Positions 42,968-57,649 of a stretch of 64,000 bases of DNA are shown here, in pieces. Within the stretch, counting starts at the first letter, position 1, and each line of letters starts with the position of its first letter. Both the position numbers and the translations under genes were made by a program. The notes beneath the pieces are model-generated. The model searched no databases, was not told where the DNA came from, and was given only the letters and a program-made list of their open reading frames with translations. The DNA is from Streptomyces scopuliridis RB72 (lineage in GTDB: Bacteria > Actinomycetota > Actinomycetes > Streptomycetales > Streptomycetaceae). The stretch lies in NCBI RefSeq assembly GCF_000718095.1, contig NZ_JOEI01000010.1, positions 144,486-208,485 on the forward strand, written 5' to 3'.

Positions 42968-45232
42968 CTACGCGACATCCGCGCTGCCGTCCGGGACGGG
43001 CAGCGACCGCAGCAACCGGTCGAGCGTGTCCCCGGCGGCGGAGGCGAGGCTGATGGTCAGGGAGTGCTGACGGCCGCCCGCCCAGTCGGGGCGGAGTTCG
43101 AGCAGGAGCGCGCGGGCACCGACGACATTCAGCAGGGGGACATCGACGGAGGTGTCGGTGAGATGCTCGACGGTCTCCAGAAGGATGTCGTCGGCATGGT
43201 GCAGATCATCCCAGATGAGGACCAACGGCTGTTCGAGCGCGGCCTTGACGACGAAGTCCCGCCAGGCGCCGAGCGTTTCGCCGGTGGAGGGCATGCGCTG
43301 TGCCGGGCGGACCGGAGCGATCAGCGGCTTCAGCGCGGCGAGCATCGCCCGCGCGCCGTCCGCGGTGCCCGCCAGCCGTATCAGCGTCCCCTCGGCCTTG
43401 CGGAGCGCGGTCCGCTCCGTGTCCTCGTGGCCTATCCCGCAATACGCGGCGAACATCTCGGCGGGCGCGCTCAGCGGCCCGCCGGAGCCCGGACACCGGA
43501 CCGAGCCGGTCAGCACCCGTACCGTGTCCTTCTCCGCCGAGAGCCGGCGCCGGAATTCCATCAGCAACCGCGTCTTGCCGAGTCCGGACTCGCCGAGCAC
43601 GGTGATCAGATGAGGTATCGACCGGTGCCGGGCGCGACGTAACAGACCGTGCATCAGATCGAGTTCGTACTCGCGCTCGCCCGCCTGCGACGGGCACCGC
43701 TCCCCGAGGGCGCCCGTGACCGGGCAGATCGTCCGGACCTGCCACCGCGAGCGGGACGAGCCTGCCCGGTGGTAGACAACGCGCGATTCGGTCAGCCGGT
43801 GGGTCAGGTCGCACACCCGCACCATGCCGTCCGGCGTCTGGTCCAGCATGTCCTGGCAGACGTCGATCAGATCGCCGCCTATCCAGGGCCGTACGGCGCC
43901 GGCCACGGTCCACTGGGTCACCACGGCCTCGCCGGTGGTGACCGCCGCCTGTACGTGGAGACCGCGCACCACGGGCGTGGGCGGCGCCGACGGGGCCGCC
44001 GGAACGCTGAGGCAGTCCCTGACCGAGGTGCCGGCACGCACCGCGCGCTCCGCGCCGCAGGCGCGTTCCGGGGTGTGGGCGAAGTAGCCCAGCTGGACGG
44101 AGCCGATCGACGCCGCGACCTCGCCGCCGAACTCCTCGATCTTCTCGCGGGCCAGTTGGGAGACCGCGTCGAGCACACGGTCGATGTCCTTCGGGGGCAG
44201 ATGGTCGAACTCCGCGCCGAGATGGAACCGGAGCATCAGGATGGTGGCCGGCTGACGGGGGTTCGGCGGCTCGTCCGTCTCCTCGGGCGGTCCCGTCAGG
44301 ACAAGACCGGGAGCGGTTTGCGGGGTGTCGTCCGCGGCCGGGGCCGGGGTGGTCGCGTCCCCCGCCCCGTGCGCGTCGTGCTCGTCGCGCTCCCGCTCCG
44401 TCGAGCCGGGGGCGGGCGACGCCACGGCCGCCAGGCCCTGTTCGCGCCGCGCCATGACCTCCGGAGGCAGGTCGAGCGAGGGATCCTGGGTGAGGACGGA
44501 CTGCTGGAGCAGCTGCATCTGGCGGCCCGGTTCCAGGCCCAGCCCTCCGACAAGGGCGGCGCGCACCCGGCTGTAGACCCCCAGCGCCTCGGCCTGCCGG
44601 CCGCACCGGTACAGCGCGGTCATCAATTGCTGCGACGCCCGCTCCCGTAAGGGCTCGGCCTCGACGTACGCCTCCAGCTCCCGCAGTACGGCGTGGTGCC
44701 CGCCGCAGGCCAGCTCCGCCTCGAAACGGTCCTCCATGACATCGAGCCGCATCTCCTGCACCGCCGTGAGCTGCGGCCAGATCGTGCCGTCCTCCACCAG
44801 GTCGGCGAGCGCCACCCCCTGCCACAGGGAAAGCGCCTCACGCAGCACCCGGCTCGCCGTCATGGGATCGTCGGCCGCCAGCGCCGCGCGCCCCTCGGCC
44901 ACCCGCTGCTGGAAGACGAGCAGATCGACCTCCTCGGGCCGGACCCGGACCATGTAGCCGGGGGCACGCGTGACCAGCTCGGGGCCGACCTCGGGGCCCG
45001 CCGCGTGGGCGAGGGCGCGGCGCAGCCTCCAGACCGCGTTCTGGAGGATCTTCCGCGCGGTGAGGGGTGCGCGGTCCGTGGGCCAGAGCGCGTCGAGCAA
45101 CTGGCTGGTGGGCACGACCCGGTTGGCGTGCAGCAGCAGAAAGGCGAGTGCCGCTCGCTGCCGGGCTCCACCGAGCTCCACCAGTCCGGAGTCGGTCTCG
45201 ACTTCCAATGGGCCCAAGAGCCGAAAGTGCAT
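42968..45232 (-). CDS. SARP regulator with cyclase-like and AAA ATPase domains; TTA codon
   Basis: A 754-residue SARP activator, paralogous to the one at 39789: winged helix (about 15-95, GGARQRAALAFLLLHANRVVP), BTAD (about 100-250), a 90-residue Pro/Asp/Glu-rich linker, a degenerate nucleotide-cyclase-like domain (about 335-490) and an ATPase domain (P-loop GESGLGKTR at about 547, VLIWDDLHHADD). It ends without a DNA-binding tail. The ATG at 45232 follows GGGGAG. Codon 195 (complement of 44648-44650) is TTA. The two cyclase-like SARPs share long blocks (for example TARKI-QNAVW and MEDRFEAELACG), so one arose by duplication. Confidence 0.9.
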   Translation of the reverse strand: MHFRLLGPLEVETDSGLVELGGARQRAALAFLLLHANRVVPTSQLLDALWPTDRAPLTARKILQNAVWRLRRALAHAAGPEVGPELVTRAPGYMVRVRPEEVDLLVFQQRVAEGRAALAADDPMTASRVLREALSLWQGVALADLVEDGTIWPQLTAVQEMRLDVMEDRFEAELACGGHHAVLRELEAYVEAEPLRERASQQLMTALYRCGRQAEALGVYSRVRAALVGGLGLEPGRQMQLLQQSVLTQDPSLDLPPEVMARREQGLAAVASPAPGSTERERDEHDAHGAGDATTPAPAADDTPQTAPGLVLTGPPEETDEPPNPRQPATILMLRFHLGAEFDHLPPKDIDRVLDAVSQLAREKIEEFGGEVAASIGSVQLGYFAHTPERACGAERAVRAGTSVRDCLSVPAAPSAPPTPVVRGLHVQAAVTTGEAVVTQWTVAGAVRPWIGGDLIDVCQDMLDQTPDGMVRVCDLTHRLTESRVVYHRAGSSRSRWQVRTICPVTGALGERCPSQAGEREYELDLMHGLLRRARHRSIPHLITVLGESGLGKTRLLMEFRRRLSAEKDTVRVLTGSVRCPGSGGPLSAPAEMFAAYCGIGHEDTERTALRKAEGTLIRLAGTADGARAMLAALKPLIAPVRPAQRMPSTGETLGAWRDFVVKAALEQPLVLIWDDLHHADDILLETVEHLTDTSVDVPLLNVVGARALLLELRPDWAGGRQHSLTISLASAAGDTLDRLLRSLPVPDGSADVA

Positions 45233-45355
45233 GGTTCTCCCCGCTTGAAGCCCCGCACGCTACAAACCCATGATGACCTGTGTCAAAGACCTGACTGGCC
45301 GGCCGGATCGGAGGTATGGGCGTCGGCGTGCGGGGGCGAGGCACGCGGCGCCCGC

Positions 45356-46972
45356 TCAGTGGACGGGGGCGCCCATGAGTCGTTCACCCGCATGGTCCCT
45401 CAAGATCCCGCAGATGTCCCGGAGTCCGAGATCGAGTTGAGAGATCTCCTTGTCGGAGAGGTGGAGGGACGGTTCGAACCGCAGGGTACTGAGGGCGCTC
45501 GCGGTCGGGAACGTCCGGATGTCGTGGCGGTGCAGCAGATGTCCGGCGAGGACGTAACCGAAGAGGCCGCCGGTGGCCGCCTCCCGCAGGATCGTCGAGG
45601 AGGAGCCGGAATGGTCGTGGAACTCCAGACCGAGCATGAGGCCCTTGCCCCGCACGTCCTTGACCACCTCCGGGAAGTCCGCGCGCACCGAGTCCAGTAC
45701 GGCCCGCAGCGCCTCCCCTCGCTCCGAGGCCCGGCGATAGGCCGATCCGCCGTCCGCCTCCAGCAGTTCGAGCACCTTGAGCGCGATATGGCAGGAGAAG
45801 CTGTCCTTGGCGAAGGTGGAGCTGTGGACGATCTCGAACTCCTTGCGGTAGCGGGCCTCCCGCACCAGCATCACCGAGGTCTTGGCGATTCCACCGCCCA
45901 GCGTCTTGGCCAGTGTGTAATAGTCGCCGCGCAGCCCGATCTGCGAGCTGGCCAGGAGGGTTCCCGTCCGGCCCATGCCGCTCTGGATCTCGTCGATGAT
46001 CACCGGACAGTCGATCTCCTCGCAGAACCGCTGGATTTCCCCGGCGAATTCGGCGGAGAGGACGTGGATTCCGCCCTCGCCCTGGATCGGCTCCACCAGA
46101 AAGCCGCAGAACACCGGGAATTCGAGTTCCGTGATCTCCACCCGGCCGTCCGAGACAGTCAGGTCCCACACCGCGCGCCGCTCCTGGGCGTAGATCTCCT
46201 TGAGCGCCTCGGGCCGTTCCCGGGGGACGAATCTGGCCTGCGCCGCCAGCGACTTGAAGGGGACGCGGTACGCCTCGTTGTGTGTCAGCTGCACACTAGC
46301 GGCGAGCTTTCCGTGGAAGCCGCCCTCCAGAGAGAGGAACAGCGGCGGGTGCGCGAGCTGTTCGGCGTTCCGGCGCGTCAGCTCCGCGGCGAGCGCGTCG
46401 AAGCCGTCCCCGGGTGCCGGGGCATCCGTGCCGAGGCGCGCGTAAACGTCGGGCGTCACCGCCGCCGTACGGGACGCCACCGCCTCGCGGGCGCGCTCGC
46501 GGTGCACGGCCAGCTCCTCCTGGAGTGCCGCCAGCCGTATGCCCCGGTCGAGTTCGGCGTGTTTGACCGCGGCCTCGACGGCCTCCGCCCCGGTATTGGC
46601 GAAGATGGCGAAGTGCGGCTCCTCGGTGCGCAGTTCGCGGTGGATGATCCGGTTGAGTTCCGAGGCGAGGCGGTTGGCATAGGGGTGCCGCGAGAACTGC
46701 GCGTGGACGGGGGTTCCCGCGGCCAGCAGTTCCCGGGCACGGTCGACGATCGCGGGGTGGTTGTGGCCGAGCAGGACGGAGCCGTATCCGCCGGCGAAGT
46801 CCACCACCGGTATCTCGGCGCCGTCCTCGCCGATACGGAAGAGTGTGTTGTTCTCGGCGCGGACGTATTCGACGGCGAGTCCCGCGGTGCCCAGCACCTG
46901 ACGCAGATACGGCTCGGCGAGTTCCGGCCCGGTGAACTCTGGCTCGGTCGATACGGAGTCTGTGTGGTCCAT
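45356..46972 (-). CDS. Class III pyridoxal-phosphate aminotransferase
   Basis: A 538-residue fold-type I aminotransferase of class III. Clear motifs are the PLP-phosphate segment FANTGAEAVEAAVKHAE, the cofactor Asp in VIIDEIQSGMGRTG and the Schiff-base K356 in YTLAKTLGGGIAKT. It is about 90 residues longer than typical members because of an insertion around residues 150-235. Class III enzymes transfer amino groups to terminal aldehydes or ketones, so in a PKS cluster this protein could aminate a released polyketide aldehyde or make an amino starter. Start 46972 is preferred to GTG 46978. It is divergent from the flavin reductase. Confidence 0.92.
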   Translation of the reverse strand: MDHTDSVSTEPEFTGPELAEPYLRQVLGTAGLAVEYVRAENNTLFRIGEDGAEIPVVDFAGGYGSVLLGHNHPAIVDRARELLAAGTPVHAQFSRHPYANRLASELNRIIHRELRTEEPHFAIFANTGAEAVEAAVKHAELDRGIRLAALQEELAVHRERAREAVASRTAAVTPDVYARLGTDAPAPGDGFDALAAELTRRNAEQLAHPPLFLSLEGGFHGKLAASVQLTHNEAYRVPFKSLAAQARFVPRERPEALKEIYAQERRAVWDLTVSDGRVEITELEFPVFCGFLVEPIQGEGGIHVLSAEFAGEIQRFCEEIDCPVIIDEIQSGMGRTGTLLASSQIGLRGDYYTLAKTLGGGIAKTSVMLVREARYRKEFEIVHSSTFAKDSFSCHIALKVLELLEADGGSAYRRASERGEALRAVLDSVRADFPEVVKDVRGKGLMLGLEFHDHSGSSSTILREAATGGLFGYVLAGHLLHRHDIRTFPTASALSTLRFEPSLHLSDKEISQLDLGLRDICGILRDHAGERLMGAPVH

Positions 46973-47164
46973 GGGCACAGGGTGCGCCCGTGAGGTAAAC
47001 CTGCGGTCATTGTGGAGTCACCCCCGGCGACTGCCGTGAGGGGAGCGCCGCGGTTACTGAACGGTGGAGGTCCGTCGGCAAGCCGCCGGTACGTTGATGA
47101 GCGCCGGCCCATATGTCGCACCGGAACGGGCCGAGCGTGCCCCAACTGATTCGGAGAAGGTGGC

Positions 47165-47713
47165 ATGAATTCCGCGTCCGCTGAACTCGACTCCTCGGCT
47201 TCCCCATCCGTACCGCGCCGGGTGGGTCCCGACCGGCTGAGGGAAGTGATGTCCCGTTTCGCGACCGGTGTCACGGTGATCACCGTGGGTCGGGAGCATC
47301 TGCACGCCATGACGGCGAATGCCTTCAGCTCACTGTCGCTCGAACCGCCCTCGGTGCTCTGCAGTGTCGGGCACGGCGCGGTGATGCATCAGGCACTGAC
47401 CTCCGCGGGCCGGTTCGCCGTCAATATCCTCGGCGCCGAACAGGAGCCCCTCGCACGGCACTTCGCCGACAAGAAGCGCACCCTGGGCGCCGCCCAGTTC
47501 GACGGTGTCGAATGGCGCCCGGGAGAGCACACGGGAGCGCCGCTGCTCTCCGGCTCACTGGCCTGGCTGGAGTGCGAACTGACCGCGGCGCACGCGTTCG
47601 GTGACCACACCATCTTCATCGGGACGGTGCTGGAGGTCGGCAGTGGTGGCGACGGGCACGGTCTGCTCTTCGTCAACGGTGCCTTCGGCCGCCCGGAGCC
47701 ATCGGTCCGCTGA
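47165..47713 (+). CDS. Flavin reductase (HpaC/FMN-binding split-barrel type)
   Basis: A 182-residue flavin reductase-like protein. The opening LREVMSRFATGVTVITV, the FMN segment MTANAFSSLSLEPPSVLCSV and the C-terminal GDHTIFIGTVLEV are typical of two-component monooxygenase reductases that pass free reduced flavin to an oxygenase. The ATG at 47165 follows GGAGAAGG. Within the cluster its natural partner could be the FAD enzyme at 31498 or an oxygenase beyond the window. It is divergent from the aminotransferase (192-nt promoter region) and ends at a strong bidirectional terminator. Confidence 0.92.
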   Translation: MNSASAELDSSASPSVPRRVGPDRLREVMSRFATGVTVITVGREHLHAMTANAFSSLSLEPPSVLCSVGHGAVMHQALTSAGRFAVNILGAEQEPLARHFADKKRTLGAAQFDGVEWRPGEHTGAPLLSGSLAWLECELTAAHAFGDHTIFIGTVLEVGSGGDGHGLLFVNGAFGRPEPSVR

Positions 47714-47730
47714 ACGGCCGGCAACGACAG

Positions 47731-47763
47731 CGGAACCCCCCGGAAGGATTCCGGGGGGTTCCG
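47731..47763. terminator. Strong bidirectional terminator hairpin
   Basis: A perfect 14-bp stem (CGGAACCCCCCGGA at 47731-47744, complement at 47750-47763) has a 5-nt loop. It lies between the convergent flavin reductase and NTF2-like genes. Confidence 0.9.
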
Positions 47764-47792
47764 TGCTGCGTGGTGCGGTACGGGCCCGCCCG

Positions 47793-48212
47793 CTACTCGG
47801 CCACCAGGCCCGTGGCGGCCACCGGACGGTCGATGGCCATCAGCCAGCGGCCGTCGTCGAGACGCCGCAGGACATCCGTGCAGTTGCCCTCCAGAAGGAG
47901 GGGTTCCCCGTCCGGACCGGTGGTCTCGATGCTGTAGTCGACCCCGATCAGCGCCACGTCGCCGGCGACGTACGCGTGCGTCACCGCGGCCTTCAGGCTC
48001 GGCTTCGAGGCCAGGAACTCCTTGAAGAAGGCCAGACGGTCCGCGCCGGTGAGGGGCTCGCCGGAGAAGTTCGAGATGGAGTCTTCGAGGTACAGACGGT
48101 TGAACAGCTCGCCGTCACCGGAGTTGAAGACCTGGATGAAGATCTCGTTCTGGGTGTCGGTGTCGTTGGTGAGGTCAGGGTTCTCGGGGTCGAAATCGAC
48201 GGTGAAGGCCAT
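47793..48212 (-). CDS. NTF2-like (SnoaL/SgcJ-type) small protein 1
   Basis: A 139-residue alpha+beta cone-fold protein of the NTF2/SnoaL superfamily. The pattern of an N-terminal helix (FIQVFNSGDGELFNRLYLED), then PLTGADRLAFFKEFL, then three beta strands ending in DDGRWLMAIDRP is typical. Family members act as isomerases, cyclases, hydroxylase-like enzymes or binding proteins in polyketide pathways. No catalytic set can be assigned from sequence. It is a diverged tandem copy of the next gene (48315-48692). Both read away from the PKS. Confidence 0.82.
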   Translation of the reverse strand: MAFTVDFDPENPDLTNDTDTQNEIFIQVFNSGDGELFNRLYLEDSISNFSGEPLTGADRLAFFKEFLASKPSLKAAVTHAYVAGDVALIGVDYSIETTGPDGEPLLLEGNCTDVLRRLDDGRWLMAIDRPVAATGLVAE

Positions 48213-48314
48213 GATGAACCGGCCCGCCTCTCTGTGATGGCCGAATGGGTGGGTGTGCGGTGGAAACCGCCGCAGGCGGTATGACCGGGCAGACGGGACT
48301 TCGGACTTACTCGT

Positions 48315-48692
48315 CTAGCCCTGGCCGTAGGGGTCGTCGACGGCGTACCGCCAGACCGCGTCCTCGCCCAGGCGCAGCACATCCACGCCGACGCCCTCCA
48401 GCCGCTCCGGTGCCCCCGCGTCGTCGATGGTCTCGATCACCCAGTCGACGATCAGCAGCGCGGTGTCACCGGTCACGAAGGACTGCCGCGGTACGGCGGT
48501 CATCCGCGGACCGCGGGCCAGGAACTCCCGCTGATACTCCCTGCGGGCCTGGCCCGTCAGCGGCTTGCCCGGCTCCCAGACCGCGACGGCCTCCTCGGTG
48601 TAGAAGCGGTCGAGCGTGTCGAAGTCCCCGGCGTTGAAGGCATCCACATATAGCGACGTGTGCTTTTCGAGGTTATCGGTGAGTTGAGACAT
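48315..48692 (-). CDS. NTF2-like (SnoaL/SgcJ-type) small protein 2
   Basis: A 125-residue NTF2-like protein with YVDAFNAGDFDTLDRFYTEE, then KPLTGQARREYQREFLARGP and strands around ALLIVDWVIETIDDAG. It aligns end to end with the 139-residue neighbour (shared PLTG, EFLA, V(A/T)GD.AL and IET blocks), so the two are tandem duplicates that may form a heterodimer. The ATG at 48692 is divergent from the PKS start with a 246-nt region between them. Function in the pathway (cyclisation, isomerisation or ligand binding) is unknown. Confidence 0.82.
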   Translation of the reverse strand: MSQLTDNLEKHTSLYVDAFNAGDFDTLDRFYTEEAVAVWEPGKPLTGQARREYQREFLARGPRMTAVPRQSFVTGDTALLIVDWVIETIDDAGAPERLEGVGVDVLRLGEDAVWRYAVDDPYGQG

Positions 48693-48938
48693 GGCGAGCT
48701 TCGGCCTGCCCTTCTGGGGTGAGGTGGCTGAGTTCCACGTACCGGGACGTTATTCCAACCACGCAACACCCCGGGCACCGCCGGGTAATACGGTGCTCTT
48801 CCGCTGTTCGTTCACCGAATTACCCGACGGAGGCCATGCGTTGAGTTTCCGGAGAGATTGATTGCCTACGCTGACGTCACAGCTTGCCTCAATGCTTTGG
48901 GTTGTCGGTCAATTCAGCCGGAAGGGTAGTCGAGCGCG
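48693..48938. promoter_or_regulatory. Divergent promoter region of the PKS operon
   Basis: A 246-nt gap between the NTF2-like pair and the first PKS gene, more A/T-rich than its surroundings in its right half. It must carry the main PKS promoter and so is the natural place for SARP binding. I see TCAAT repeated at about 20 bp but no convincing heptamer array. Confidence 0.4.
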
Positions 48939-53324
<4,386 letters not shown>

Positions 53325-56300
53325 TCCTCGGCACCACCCGCGACACGTTCCTGACGGGACTCGACGCCCTGGCCCGGGGCGCCGACGCCCCGCGGCTCGT
53401 GACCGGAAGCGCCGCGGGAGCCGGCCGTACCGCGTTCCTGTTCACCGGGCAGGGAGCGCAGCGCGCCGGAATGGGCCGGGAACTCCACGCGTCGTCCCCG
53501 GTGTTCGCCGCCGCCCTCGACGAGGTCTGCGCGGCGCTCGATCCGCACCTCGAACGCCCGCTGCGCGATGTGCTGTTCGCCCCCGAACGAAGCGCGGACG
53601 GCGCGCTGCTGCACCGTACCGCGTACACCCAGCCGGCCCTGTTCGCCGTGGAGACCGCGCTGTTCCGGCTGCTGGCACACCACGGACTCACCCCCGCGCT
53701 CCTGGCCGGCCACTCGATCGGTGAGCTGACCGCCGCCCATGTGGCCGGTGTGCTCTCCCTGGACGACGCGGCGCTGCTGGTCGCGGCCCGGGGACGGCTC
53801 ATGGAGTCCGCACGGACCGGTGGCGCGATGATCGCGATCGAGGCGACGGAGGACGAACTCGCCGATGATCTGGCGCGGTACGCGGGCCGGCTCTCCATCG
53901 CCGCCGTCAACGGCCCCACCGCGCTGGTGATCTCCGGCGACGAACAGGCGGCCGAGCTGGTGGCGGAGCGCCGGCGGGCACAGGGCCACCGGGTCCGTCG
54001 CCTCCAGGTCAGCCACGCCTTCCACTCACCGCACATGGACGAGATCCTGGACGAGTTCCGCGCCGTCGCCCGCGGGCTCACCTTCCACACTCCCGTGCTC
54101 CCGGTCGTCTCCACCGTCACCGGTGAGATCGCGGAGGCCGCCGCCCTCGCCTCCCCCGACTACTGGGCGGGGCAGATACGCGGGACCGTCCGTTTTCTGG
54201 ACGCGGCCCGCACCCTGGAGCGGCAGGGCGCCACCGTCTTCGTGGAACTGGGCCCCGATGCCGTCCTGACCTCCCTCGTCCGTGACTCCCTCCCCGGCGA
54301 CGCGGCGGCCGTGCCCCTCCTGCGGGCCGGACGGCCCGAGCAGGACACCCTCGCCCTGGGGCTCGCGACGGCCCTCACCCGGGGCGCGCCCCTCGACACC
54401 GCCTCGTTCTTTCCCGGCGCCCGCCGCACCGAACTGCCTACGTACGCCTTCCAGCGCGAGCACTACTGGCTCACCCCCGCCCCCGCCACCGACGCCAGAG
54501 GACTCGGTCTCGAATCCGCCGACCATCCGCTGCTGTCCACCGCCGTGGAGCTGGCCGGACGCGAGGAACTCGTCCTCACGGGCCGCCTCGGCATCGGCAG
54601 CCACCCCTGGCTGGCCGACCACGCCATCGACGGTACGGTCCTGGTGCCCGGCACCGCCTTCCTCGAACTCGCCCTGACGGCGGGCGGACACGTCGGCGCC
54701 GACCGGGTCGCGGAACTGACCCTGGAGACACCGCTCACGCTGCCCGAGAACGGCGCGGTCCGTGTCCAGGTCGTGGTGGACGCCCCCGACCCCTCCGGCG
54801 CGCGGGGCTTCGCCGTCCACGGCCGCCGCGACAGCGCGGCCGACGACCCCCGGCCCTGGACCCGCCACGCCTCCGGCATCCTGCGGGCCCAGGGAGCTCA
54901 GGCCCAGACCGCCGGGAACCCCCTGCCGTGGCCGCCCGAGGGCTCCACCGAGCAGCCGCTCGACGGGGTCTACGACCGGCTCGCGGAGCTGGGCTACCAC
55001 TACGGCCCCGCCTTCCAGGGGCTCACGGGCATCCGGCGCGCGGGCGACGAGCTGTACGCCGAGGTGTCACTCCCCGCCGAACTCCACGCGGACGCGGCCC
55101 GCTTCGGGATCCATCCGGCCCTGCTCGACGCGGTTCTCCACCCCCTGGTGCTGCACGCCGCCGGGGCGGCGGGCGGCCCGTCCGACGGCTCGATCCGGCT
55201 GCCGTTCGCGTGGACCGACACCGTCCTGCACGCCACCGGGGCCACCGCCCTGCGGGTACGTATCTCTCCCACCGGCTCCGACACCTTCTCGCTGACCGCC
55301 GTCGACTCCTCCGGCCGGCTCGTCGTCGCCGTCGACTCCCTGCTTCTGCGGCCCGTGGCACGGGACCGGCTGGCCGGGGCCGAGAGCGCTTCCGACGCGC
55401 TGTACGGTGTGGAGTGGACGGCCGTCCCCGAACCCGCCACGGCCCCGCCCGCCCTCCGGATCACGGAGGCGCTCCACGGTGAACTGCCCGGCCTCGCGGA
55501 CGAGTCGGCCGCCCCGGACATCGTCCTCGTACGCGTCGACCGGTTCCGTCCGGACGGCCCCGGGACGGACGGGCCGGCCGCCGCCCATGAGACGGCGGCG
55601 GACGCGCTCCGGCTGATCCAGCGGTTCCTCGCCGACGAACGCTACGACGGGGCGCGCCTGGTCTTCGTCACCCGGGGAGCCGTCGCGGCGGCGCCGGGGG
55701 AGAACGTCACCGCGCTGGCGAGCACGCCCGTGTGGGGTCTGGTCCGCGCGGCGCAGTCGGAGCACCCCGGCCGGATGGTCCTCGTGGACGTCGACGCGGA
55801 CGTGGACGCGGAGCGTACGGAGCCGGACCCGGGCCTGCTCGCGGCCCTGTCCACCGGAGAGCCGCAACTTGCCCTGCGCGAGGGCCGGATGGCCGCGCCC
55901 CGGCTGGTGCGGGCGGCCCGGACCGCGACGGACACGCCCCCGGCCCTCGATCCCGCGGGCACCGTACTGATCACGGGCGGCACCGGCGGGCTCGGCGCGC
56001 TGTTCGCCCGGCATCTCGTGGTGACGCACGGGATACGGCGGCTGTCGCTGGTGAGCCGCCGGGGAGCCGACGCGCCGGGAGCCCGTGAACTGGTCGCCGA
56101 GCTGGCCGGGCTGGGCGCCGAGGCCACCGTCACCGCGTGCGATGTGACGGACCGCGCCGCGCTGGCCGAACTGGTGGGCGGCTTCACCCCGGACCACCCG
56201 CTGACCGCCGTCGTCCACACGGCGGGTGTCCTCGACGACGCCACTGTCGGCGCCCTGACCCCGGAGCGGCTGGCCGCCGTCCTACGGCCCAAGGTGGACG

Positions 56301-57550
56301 CGGCCTGGCATCTGCACGATCTCACCCGGGACATGGGCCTCACCGCCTTTGTGGTCTTCTCCTCCGTCTCGGGTCTCCTCGGCACCGCCGGGCAGGCCAA
56401 CTACGCCGCGGGCAACTCCTATCTGGACGCCCTGGCCGCGCACCGCCGGGCCCAGGGGCTGCCCGGTCTCTCGCTCGCCTGGGGTCTGTGGGACGGCAGC
56501 CACGGCATGGGCGGCACGCTCGGCGAGGCCGATCTGACCCGGTGGAGCCGCACAGGCGTCAAGCCGCTCGCGCCGGAGCGGGGACTCGCCCTCTTCGACC
56601 GGGCACTGACCGAGGGATCCGCGCTGCTGGCCCCCGTGGAGCTGGATCTGCCGGCCCTGCGCGCCCTCTCCGACGAGCCGCCGTCCCTGCTGCGCACGCT
56701 CGGCCGGGCCCAGCGACTCCGGACGGCCGCACGCGCCATGGACACCGAGGGGCCCGGCTGGGCGCAGCGGACCGCCGCGCTCCCCGAGGACCGGCGCCGG
56801 GAGACCGTGGAGGAACTGGTGCGGGGCACCGTGGCCGCCATCCTCGGTCATGCCGACGCCACCGCGCTCGACCCGCGACGCGCCTTCAAAGAGATCGGCT
56901 TCGACTCCCTCGCCGGGGTGGAGCTGCGCAACCGGCTCACCACCACGACCGGACTGCGACTGCCCACCACGGTCGTCTTCGACCATCCATCGGCCCAGGC
57001 CGTGGCCGACCACATCCTCACCCGGATCTCCGACGCCGAACCGACGCCGGCCGTATCCACCGCGCGTCCCGCCACGGTGGCCACCGACGACCCGATCGCG
57101 ATCGTCGGGATGGCGTGCCGCTATCCGGGCGGGGTCGCCTCGCCGGCGGATCTGTGGCGGCTGGTGCTCGACGGCACGGACGCGGTCAGCGAGTTCCCGG
57201 TCAACCGGGGCTGGGACCTCGACGCGCTGTACGACCCGGACCCCGAACGGACCGGCACGTCCTATGTACGCCACGGAGGGTTCCTCCACGAGGCGGACCT
57301 GTTCGACCGGGAGTTCTTCGGGATCCCGCCGCGCGAGGCGACCGCCATCGACCCGCAGCAGCGGCTGCTGCTGGAGACCGCCTGGGAGACGCTGGAGAGC
57401 GCCGGGCTGGACCCGGCCGAGCTGCGCGGCTCACGGACCGGCGTCTTCACCGGAGCCATGTACGACGACTACGCCTCCCGGCTCTCCGCGAGCCCCGAGG
57501 AGTACGAGGGCTTCCTGCTGGCGGGCAACCTCTCCAGTGTCGTGTCCGGC

Positions 57551-57649
57551 CGGCTGTCGTACACGTACGGGTTCGAGGGTCCCGCGGTGACGGTGGACAC
57601 GGCGTGTTCGTCGTCGTTGGTGGCGCTGCATCTGGCGGCGAACGCGCTG
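57551..57649 (+). repeat. KS-internal 99-bp repeat, copy 1
   Basis: Identical over 99 bp to 62994-63092. It encodes the KS active-site region from [11 protein letters not shown] through TACSSSL to AANAL. Immediately after it about 40 residues of normal KS sequence are absent. Confidence 0.9.

Noticed and set aside
48875..48930. TCAAT repeats as SARP-binding heptamers before the PKS
   Set aside because: Spacing is about 20 bp and only five bases match. SARP sites usually repeat every 11 or 22 bp.
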